Assembly: GCA_030607715.1 (NCBI GenBank)
Contig: JAUWJM010000006.1
Coordinates: forward strand, 1 to 25,269
Direction: 5' to 3'
DNA length: 25,269 nt
Origin: Candidatus Aerophobota bacterium
GTDB taxonomy: Bacteria > Aerophobota > Aerophobia > Aerophobales > B3-G15
A program made the position numbers and the translations under genes. A model generated the notes under the pieces. The model was not told the DNA's origin. It did no database searches and saw only the letters and a program-made list of their open reading frames with translations. Below, piece by piece: positions 16,438 to 22,655 of this stretch (position 1 is its first letter; the number at the start of each line of letters is the position of its first letter).

Positions 16438-16471
16438 GGTGTGCCTACTCTTATCTTTTGGTAGGCACACC
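16438..16471 (+). terminator. Strong hairpin after binding protein 2 (no T-run; likely mRNA stabiliser)
   Basis: A perfect 11-bp stem, GGTGTGCCTAC / GTAGGCACACC, with a 12-base loop, 16 bases after the stop. No U-tract follows. This mirrors the hairpin after binding protein 1, and the permease genes follow directly, so reduced read-through or transcript protection is likely. Confidence 0.7.
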
Positions 16472-16491
16472 CAGATCCAGGGAGAATTGAA

Positions 16492-17385
16492 ATTAAAAGC
16501 CATTTCTCATTAAAAAAGAAAAATATTCTTAGTGGTTATCTTTTTATATTTTCAGCTATCGCTATAGTTGGCCTTTTTATCTTTTATCCTTTGTTTGTCT
16601 CTGTAAAGCTTTCTTTAACCAACAAATCTCTTCTTATGCCTGGAGCCACCGAATTTGTTGGATTGGAAACCTATAAAGAAGTTATATTTGATGAAGTATT
16701 TAGATTATCCTTAATAAACTCGGTTAAGTGGGTAGTGCTGGGGACTTTGCTTTGTCTGGGGATAGGAGGAGCTATTGGCATTTTTCTAGGCATTGGCTTC
16801 AGGGGAAGCAAAGCAATATCTGCTTTAATTTTGCTACCCTGGCTACTCCCCAATATAATAGCAGCGGTGAGTTGGAAATGGATGTACCATGCTGATCTGG
16901 GTGTTATTAGTTTCCTCATAGAGTCATTTATTGGGGAGGAAATCAGACTTTTGAGTAATGTCAATCTGGTTCTCTGGCTTCTCTTAATTATCCTGGTCTG
17001 GAGATTGGCTCCTCTGGCTTCTCTCCTTTTTCTCGCAGGAATTCAGGGCATACCACCACAACTTTTTGAAGCAGCAAAAATGGATGGAGCAAATTCCTAT
17101 CAGAAATTCTGGTATATAACTATACCCTACTTAAGCTATCCCTTAATAATAGGAACTCTTTTGATCTCTCTTTTTATTCTAAAAGATTTTACCATTGTTT
17201 GGATTACCACCCGGGGTGGCCCGGTGTATCACAGCGAGATTCTACCCACCTACATATATAGATTGGGCTTTTATAACTGGGAATTGGGAAAGGCTGCGGC
17301 AACATCGGTACTGTATTTTATATTTATCCTTTCCTTGAGTTTACTTTATCTGTTTGTTTTTAGAAAAGTTTGGAGGGGAACTTAA
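16492..17385 (+). CDS. CUT1-type sugar ABC importer permease 3 (MalF-like), atypical start
   Basis: An inner-membrane permease of importer 2, about 297 residues. The EAA loop is QLFEAAKMDGANSYQKFWYITIP, and TTRGGPVYHSEILPTYIYRLGF is the MalF-type C-terminal block. The first ATG/GTG/TTG in frame is the TTG at 16591, which would remove most of the first helix (LFIFSAIAIVGLFIFYPLFV). Upstream the frame stays open, and GGGAG at 16480-16484 sits 7 bases before an in-frame ATT at 16492, so an AUU start giving MKSHFSLKKKNILSGY is the best fit. Alternatively, TTG at 16487 in the +1-shifted frame reads MKLKAISH and stops just before the A-rich run; a -1 frameshift or lost base would join it to KKKNILSGY. 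The gene is real; the start is uncertain. Confidence 0.85.
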   Translation: MKSHFSLKKKNILSGYLFIFSAIAIVGLFIFYPLFVSVKLSLTNKSLLMPGATEFVGLETYKEVIFDEVFRLSLINSVKWVVLGTLLCLGIGGAIGIFLGIGFRGSKAISALILLPWLLPNIIAAVSWKWMYHADLGVISFLIESFIGEEIRLLSNVNLVLWLLLIILVWRLAPLASLLFLAGIQGIPPQLFEAAKMDGANSYQKFWYITIPYLSYPLIIGTLLISLFILKDFTIVWITTRGGPVYHSEILPTYIYRLGFYNWELGKAAATSVLYFIFILSLSLLYLFVFRKVWRGT

Positions 17386-17387
17386 TA

Positions 17388-18254
17388 ATGACGAAACATA
17401 CATCGAGAGGAAGGTCTTCTTCTCAGAAAATAATAATTGCCATTATAGCGACGGTGATCTGTGGATTTATCTTAGGACCCATTGCCTGGCTTCTCATAAC
17501 CTCTTTTAAATCAAGCGCCGAGGTTTTCAGAATGCCACCCACTTTCTGGCCCCACGAGTTTACCTTGGAATCATATATTAAAACCTGGCAGGGAAAACAC
17601 CTGGGAGGTGCCAGTCCCTGGGGTACCTTTATTTTTAACAGTTTTAAGGTTTCTCTTCCGGTAACTTTTCTGACCACCTTAATTTCCTCATTGGCTGGAT
17701 ATGGTTTTGCTCGGTTCAAATTTCCGGGATGGATAATCTTACTAATGATTATTCTGATTTCTCAGATGTTTCCCGGTCCTGCTCTGCTTATTTCTATAAG
17801 TGAACTTATCGGTGCAATGGGACTTTACAACACTCACTTAGCTTTAATCTTACTTTATATCTCTTTTGCCGTCCCTTTTACTACCTGGCTTTCCATTGGA
17901 AATTTTAGAAATATCCCCGAGGAACTTGAATATGCCGCTATGGTAGATGGATGCTCCAGAATAGGCTCTTTTTTCAGAATAACCTTGCCTTTATCGAAAA
18001 TTGGCCTTGTTACAACAGCTATCTTTGCCTTTTTAATAAGCTGGAGTGAATATCCCTTTGCCCTAATACTCCTGGAGAGAAATGAGTTAAAAACTGTTCC
18101 AGTAGGGTTAGGGGATTATGTTCAGGAGTTCAATATTGCCTTCAACGAAGTAGGAGCGGCCACAATAGTTCTTGCCATTCCGATATTTGTGCTATTTTTA
18201 TTTGCTCAAAAATACTTTATGAAAGGAATACTGGGTGGTGCCCTAAAAGAATAA
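17388..18254 (+). CDS. CUT1-type sugar ABC importer permease 4 (MalG-like)
   Basis: A 288-residue inner-membrane permease, partner of permease 3. A Lys/Arg/Ser-rich cytoplasmic N-terminus precedes helix 1 (about 16-36), followed by the MalG-type ITSFKSSAEVFRMPPTFWP segment. The EAA loop is ELEYAAMVDGCSRIGSFFRITLP, and the C-terminus reads MKGILGGALKE. ATG at 17388 is chosen over the in-frame TTG at 17370: GGAGGGG lies 10 bases before the ATG. The gap to permease 3 is 2 bases. As for importer 1, no ATPase gene is adjacent. Confidence 0.93.
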   Translation: MTKHTSRGRSSSQKIIIAIIATVICGFILGPIAWLLITSFKSSAEVFRMPPTFWPHEFTLESYIKTWQGKHLGGASPWGTFIFNSFKVSLPVTFLTTLISSLAGYGFARFKFPGWIILLMIILISQMFPGPALLISISELIGAMGLYNTHLALILLYISFAVPFTTWLSIGNFRNIPEELEYAAMVDGCSRIGSFFRITLPLSKIGLVTTAIFAFLISWSEYPFALILLERNELKTVPVGLGDYVQEFNIAFNEVGAATIVLAIPIFVLFLFAQKYFMKGILGGALKE

Positions 18255-18303
18255 TAACTATAATATTAATATAACACATATAACACTATGAGGAGGGAAA
18301 ATT

Positions 18304-18960
18304 TTGAGTTCAGATATTTTAGATGATCTATATAGGGCAGTCCTAAATTTAAATTCTAAGGATGCTGAGCATCTGGCAAAAAAATCTATTGAAGAAGGAG
18401 TAGACCCTCTTAAAAGTGCTGAAGCTTTAACTAAGGGAATAAGAGAAATTGGAGAAGGATTTGCTAAAGGAGATTTGTTTCTTCCTGATCTTGTGTTAGG
18501 TTCCAAGGTTTTACAAAAGGCTTTGCCAGTTATTCAGGCTGAAATTAAAAGACAGGGGAAAAAGGCCAATATTAAAGGGAGAGTAGTTATTGGAACTGTT
18601 TTTGGAGATATGCATAGTATAGGTAAGGGAATGGTGGCAACCCTGCTTTTATCTTCAGGCTATGAGGTAATTGATTTAGGAGTTAATGTAAAAAGCACTG
18701 TTTTCATCAAAGCTGTTAAGAAATATAATCCTGATATTCTGGCTATGTCAGCTCTGCTTACAACAACTGCTTATGAGCAAAAAAATGTAGTAAAGGACCT
18801 TATTTCTAAAGAAATGCGAGATAAGATAAAAATCATAGTTGGAGGAGCGCCGATAAACCAGGAATTTGCAGAGAGCATAGGAGCAGATGGATATGCACCA
18901 ACTGCACCCTTAGCAGTAACTTTAGTTAACAAACTTTTAAACTTAGATCAGGAGGAATAG
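18304..18960 (+). CDS. Corrinoid (cobalamin-binding) methyltransferase protein 2
   Basis: A 218-residue paralogue of corrinoid protein 1 with the same layout: helical cap with GDLFLPDLVLGSKVLQ, then the B12 domain with GDMHSIGKGMV (Asp102, His104, Gly107 = DxHxxG), SALLTTT and VGGAPI. His104 should ligate cobalt. The start is TTG, with AGGAGGG 6 bases upstream; no in-frame ATG competes, and an ATG at 18288 is in another frame. It ends in TAG and is followed 2 bases later by the MttB-like gene, the usual MttC-MttB type pairing, so it is almost certainly the methyl acceptor of that enzyme. A TATAAT-like sequence lies at ~18260, but without a good -35 box. Confidence 0.94.
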   Translation: MSSDILDDLYRAVLNLNSKDAEHLAKKSIEEGVDPLKSAEALTKGIREIGEGFAKGDLFLPDLVLGSKVLQKALPVIQAEIKRQGKKANIKGRVVIGTVFGDMHSIGKGMVATLLLSSGYEVIDLGVNVKSTVFIKAVKKYNPDILAMSALLTTTAYEQKNVVKDLISKEMRDKIKIIVGGAPINQEFAESIGADGYAPTAPLAVTLVNKLLNLDQEE

Positions 18961-18962
18961 AA

Positions 18963-20414
18963 ATGCGAAGAGGCTATATCAGAAATATGGAACCTCTTAA
19001 AATTTTAACTGATGCTCAAGTGCAAATAATACATAGAGGAACACTTGACATACTTGAAGAAACAGGGGTTAGATTTGAGAGTGAAAGAGCTTTAAAAATG
19101 TTTAAAAAAAACGGGTGTATAGTAAACTTTGAAGATAATCGTGTAAGATTCCCCAGTTATCTGGTTGAAGAATGTATTAGAAAAACTCCCAGTAGCTTTT
19201 TAGTAAAGGCAAGAGATCCTAAAGATAATTTAAGGTTTGGAGGCAACACATTATATTTTATGTGCTCAGCAGGGGCAAGAATATCAGATCCAAAAACTGG
19301 AGAAACCAGAATAGCAAAAATGAAAGAAAATAATGAAGCTGTTTTGATCTCAGATGCCCTAAAAAACTTGGATTATTTCCCTTCCTATACGCCTTATTTT
19401 GAAGTGGAGGGTGTGGAACCTATAATGCTTTGTCCAACTTCCTGTGCAATGAGACTTCGATATTCTTCTAAGGTTTCAAGAGGAGCTCAGGCTGCAGATA
19501 GCTATATTTGGGAAACACAAATAGCACAAGCATGCGGAGCACAACTTCTTGGTAATATGGAAGCAGCTTCACCTCTTTCATACTCCGAGGATGCAATTAA
19601 TGCCGGCTTTGGATATGCAAAGGCTGGTTTTCCAATATATATTGCAGGAGGTGGAGTTATGGGAGGAACTGCACCGGTAACAATTGCTGGTGCTACAATT
19701 AGTAATAATGCTGAACTTCTTGCTGCTGTAGTATTCTTCCAACTTATCAAACCAGGGGTAGGCATAATTGCTAATGATATTGAATATCCTATGAATATGA
19801 GAAGCGGGAGTCCTGCCTTTGGTTCACTTGGAATTAGTTTACATGAGGCAGCATTTAATCAAATCTGGACGCAATTTTATAAAATTCCCACCAATAATTG
19901 TGCTGCTGGATTCCCAAATTCTAAATCATTTGATCTCCAATCAGGATATGAAAAAACTCACTGCGCAATGACCTCAGCTTATTCAGGGGCAAATAGTATA
20001 CTCTTGCATGGCGGAGTAAGTGCTGAACTTGCCTATAATCCGCTTATGGCAATTATTGATGATGATTTAGCTGCAATTGTTGGTAAACACTTGGAGGGCA
20101 TTGTAGTTGATTCCGAATCTATGGCTATTGAACTAATAAAAGAAGTTGGACCAATCCCGGGAACATACCTTGACAAACTACATACAAAAAACTATTGGAG
20201 AAGAGAAAATTATGTTCCAAAGTGTGCTGATACACTAACCTATCCTGAATGGATAACTTCTGGCAAAAAGTCTGCCATTGATTATGCCAGAGAACGTATG
20301 GAGGAAATTTTAGCAACACACAAACCAATACCACTTACCTCAGGACAAAATAAAGATATAGATAGAATGCTTAAAGAAGCTAAAAAATACTATAAAGACA
20401 AAGGAATGCTTTAA
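18963..20414 (+). CDS. MttB-family (COG5598) corrinoid methyltransferase, non-pyrrolysine
   Basis: A 483-residue TIM-barrel methyltransferase of the trimethylamine methyltransferase family. Recognisable blocks are IHRGTLDILEETGVRFES, TSCAMRLRYSSK, AGGGVMGGTAPVTIAGA, GSPAFGSLGISLHEAAF and NSKSFDLQSGYEKTHCAM-type text before ANSILLHGG. No in-frame TAG occurs, so it lacks pyrrolysine, as in the MtgB, MtpB, MtcB and MtyB enzymes that demethylate quaternary amines (glycine betaine, proline betaine, carnitine, butyrobetaine). It would transfer a substrate methyl to Co(I) of corrinoid protein 2. AGGAGG inside the previous gene serves the start; Met9 is an alternative. No BCCT or OpuA-type amine transporter is near; two sugar-type importers are, so the substrate is open. 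Confidence 0.92.
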   Translation: MRRGYIRNMEPLKILTDAQVQIIHRGTLDILEETGVRFESERALKMFKKNGCIVNFEDNRVRFPSYLVEECIRKTPSSFLVKARDPKDNLRFGGNTLYFMCSAGARISDPKTGETRIAKMKENNEAVLISDALKNLDYFPSYTPYFEVEGVEPIMLCPTSCAMRLRYSSKVSRGAQAADSYIWETQIAQACGAQLLGNMEAASPLSYSEDAINAGFGYAKAGFPIYIAGGGVMGGTAPVTIAGATISNNAELLAAVVFFQLIKPGVGIIANDIEYPMNMRSGSPAFGSLGISLHEAAFNQIWTQFYKIPTNNCAAGFPNSKSFDLQSGYEKTHCAMTSAYSGANSILLHGGVSAELAYNPLMAIIDDDLAAIVGKHLEGIVVDSESMAIELIKEVGPIPGTYLDKLHTKNYWRRENYVPKCADTLTYPEWITSGKKSAIDYARERMEEILATHKPIPLTSGQNKDIDRMLKEAKKYYKDKGML

Positions 20415-20525
20415 ATATTTTGTAAGGAAAGATAAAACTGTACTTGGTCCTGAATGCGAAATGTTAGAGGAAGTGTTTCATGTAGATTGATCAGCTCAAA
20501 GTATTTTGGAGGAAACTCTTTAATA

Positions 20526-20555
20526 ATATTAAAAAAATTGAAAGTTTTTTAATAT
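20526..20555 (+). promoter_or_regulatory. Hairpin covering the UroD-family start codon
   Basis: ATATTAAAAAA (20526-20536) pairs perfectly with TTTTTTAATAT (20545-20555); the last AT belongs to the ATG. The only good Shine-Dalgarno site, GGAGGA at 20508-20513, is 40 bases upstream of the start, on the other side of the hairpin. Folding could either hide the start or bring the site closer to it. The rest of the 139-base gap (20415-20553) shows no gene. Confidence 0.55.
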
Positions 20556-21594
20556 GACATCTAAAGAAAGAGTTTTTTCTGTCCTGGAAAAAAAAGAACC
20601 CGATATTATACCAACTTTTGAGTGGAAAGTTGCTCCAAATATTATAGAAGCATTTGTCCCTGGTGGTGATTACTTTGATTTTGTGGAAAAAACAGGACAT
20701 GACGTTGTCTGCACAGCTCCTGTTTATAAAAAAATAAAGCCTATTGATGAGGATACTTTTATTGATGAGTTCGGGATTACCCGTCACCTCACTGGTCAGG
20801 ATAAATATCCAGTAGCCATCGCCCATCCTATTAAATCTGTTTTTGATATAAAACACTATGAACCCCCTCCTCTAAAATCTACCTTAAGATTTAAAAAAAT
20901 AGATGCTGCTGTGAAGCGCTTTAAAGGAGATAAAGCAATTCTTGTTAATCTTCATGATGTCTTTTCCTTTCCTCGAGACCTTAGAGGTTTGGAACAACTA
21001 TTGATGGATTTTATTCTTTGCCCAGAGCTTGTTAGGAAAATTGTAGGTTTTTCAGTGGATTACAATATTGAGCTTGCTCGCCTGGTAAAAAAACATGGTG
21101 CTGAAATTATAGGTATAGGCGATGATTTTGCTGATAATAAAGGCCCCTTTGTTTCCCCCAGGATGTTTCATGAATTTCTTTATCCTGAAATGAAACGGGT
21201 AGTTAAGGCTTACAAAGAACTTGGATTTTATGTCATAAAACACAGCGATGGTAATCTTATGCCAATTATAGATATGATTATTGAAACAGGGATAGATTGC
21301 CTTGACCCAATAGACCCTCTCGCAGGAATGGATATCGGTTTTATAAAACAGAAATACAGTGATAAGATAGCCATTAAAGGAAATATCAATTGCGTTACCA
21401 CTCTTCAGAATGGAACATCTCAAGAAGTGGAAAAAGAGGTAAAAAAATGTATTAAAAAGGCTGGAATAGGAGGAGGTTATATTATATCTTCCAGTAATTC
21501 TTTACATGCTGGAGTAAAGCCAGAGTTGTATCAAGTAATGCTTGACAGTATCCAAAAATATGGAGTTTATCCATTAAAATTAACAGATGAATAA
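20554..21594 (+). CDS. Uroporphyrinogen decarboxylase (URO-D) family protein, methyltransferase-like
   Basis: A 346-residue TIM barrel of the URO-D superfamily. MTSKERVFSVLEKKEPDIIP is the standard opening, so the ATG is right despite the poor ribosome site. GIGDDFADNKGPFVSPRMFHEFLYPEMKRVV and DCLDPIDPLAGMDIGFIK follow the pattern of MtaA/MtbA/CmuA-like members, not of heme-pathway HemE. MtaA and MtbA bind zinc through His-x-Cys and a distal Cys; here the first site is His230-Ser-Asp232 (KHSDGN) and the distal site is ISSSNS (311-316), so the zinc thiolate ligands are missing. Next to an MttB-like/corrinoid pair it could be a methyl-transfer partner using other chemistry, or an enzyme acting on the substrate itself. 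Function unassigned. Confidence 0.85.
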   Translation: MTSKERVFSVLEKKEPDIIPTFEWKVAPNIIEAFVPGGDYFDFVEKTGHDVVCTAPVYKKIKPIDEDTFIDEFGITRHLTGQDKYPVAIAHPIKSVFDIKHYEPPPLKSTLRFKKIDAAVKRFKGDKAILVNLHDVFSFPRDLRGLEQLLMDFILCPELVRKIVGFSVDYNIELARLVKKHGAEIIGIGDDFADNKGPFVSPRMFHEFLYPEMKRVVKAYKELGFYVIKHSDGNLMPIIDMIIETGIDCLDPIDPLAGMDIGFIKQKYSDKIAIKGNINCVTTLQNGTSQEVEKEVKKCIKKAGIGGGYIISSSNSLHAGVKPELYQVMLDSIQKYGVYPLKLTDE

Positions 21595-21620
21595 AAAATA
21601 AAATATTTGGAGGTGTTATA

Positions 21621-22610
21621 ATGTCAGAAAAAATTAAATTAGCAACTGCTCTACCAACTTTTAGTGCAGGGGGTGATCGTTTTGTACCAGGTGGATATGG
21701 AGAAAAACGCAGTGTACCAGAGATGTTTGCAATTGCTAAAACAATTGAAAATTTGGAAGGGGTAGAACTGGTTGGCACCTGGCATATTAATGATAAGAAC
21801 ATTGATGAGGTCAAACAGCTATCCAGAGATACTGGGATAAAGATTATTGATATTGTTGTTGATATCTGGAGTACCGCTAAATGGAGTCAAGGAGCTCTTA
21901 CTTCCCGTGATCCCAAACTTAGAAAAGAGGCTATTATCGAAATTAAAAAAAATATTGATTGGGCAGCAGAACTTAATTGTCCTCTAATTAATATATGGCC
22001 AGCGCAAGATGGTTTTGACTATCCATTTAGTGCTGATTATGATAAAGCATGGAACTGTTTAATTGAGAGTTTATCTGAAGTAATGGAATACCAGAAAAAG
22101 GTAAAAAAGGTTAGAGTTGGAATCGAACCAAAAATAAAGGAACCTCGCAAACATTCATTTACTGCTACTATTGGCAAAACTCTCCTTTTAATCAATGAGG
22201 TGAATAGTTCCGATCTGGGAATAGTTCTTGATGTAGGACATGCCCTGTGTGCTTATGAAAATATGGCTATGTCTGCCGTGCTTGTTCACCGTGCTGGTAA
22301 GCTTTTTCATATTCACCTTAACGACAATTACCGTTCCTGGGACGATGATATGTATCCTGCCTCTATTCATACCATTGAGTACCTTGAGTTATTGTACTGG
22401 CTGGAGAAGCTGGAGTATAATGGCTACTACTCGCTGGATATCAATCCATATCGAGAAGATAGTGTTCAGGTAGTGAGGGAAAGTTTTGCCTGGATTTTGG
22501 GACTAAGACGTGTTCTAAATAAGATTGGATATAAGAGGATTGCTGAGAAAATGGAAAAAGAGGGCCATGTTGCAGTTACCTCTCTCATACGAGAGATAAT
22601 GCTACCTTAA
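21621..22610 (+). CDS. Sugar isomerase-like TIM-barrel protein (L-rhamnose isomerase, P. stutzeri type, or relative)
   Basis: A 329-residue xylose-isomerase-like barrel. Probable metal ligands are Glu169 (VGIEPKIKEPRKHSF), Asp204 (IVLDVGHAL), His232 (FHIHLNDNYRSWDDDM) and Asp273 (YYSLDINPY). The E-D-H-D pattern, His207, and acidic residues after HLND match xylose/L-rhamnose isomerases of the broad-specificity type better than the E-D-H-E epimerases such as the one at 6248-7093. It would isomerise an aldose to a ketose. RBS TTGGAGGTG and ATG are clear. The following gene encodes a rhamnulokinase-like kinase, supporting a deoxy- or modified sugar, but the substrate cannot be fixed from sequence; an epimerase role remains possible. 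Confidence 0.75.
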   Translation: MSEKIKLATALPTFSAGGDRFVPGGYGEKRSVPEMFAIAKTIENLEGVELVGTWHINDKNIDEVKQLSRDTGIKIIDIVVDIWSTAKWSQGALTSRDPKLRKEAIIEIKKNIDWAAELNCPLINIWPAQDGFDYPFSADYDKAWNCLIESLSEVMEYQKKVKKVRVGIEPKIKEPRKHSFTATIGKTLLLINEVNSSDLGIVLDVGHALCAYENMAMSAVLVHRAGKLFHIHLNDNYRSWDDDMYPASIHTIEYLELLYWLEKLEYNGYYSLDINPYREDSVQVVRESFAWILGLRRVLNKIGYKRIAEKMEKEGHVAVTSLIREIMLP

Positions 22611-22655
22611 TAATATAAGAAAAACTCTTAATCGGTTTTAGGAGCTAAGGTTATA

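Noticed and set aside
16591..17385. TTG at 16591 as the start of permease 3
   Set aside because: It would delete most of the first membrane helix, has no Shine-Dalgarno site and ignores coding sequence upstream.
18963..20414. Possible pyrrolysine-containing trimethylamine methyltransferase
   Set aside because: The frame is uninterrupted, with no internal TAG, and ends in TAA; no pyl genes are present, and TAG ends two neighbouring genes.
20415..20553. Small gene remnant (frame reading TVLGPECEMLEEVFHVD then stop)
   Set aside because: Too short, without a ribosome site or recognisable family; it may be chance or a decayed fragment.
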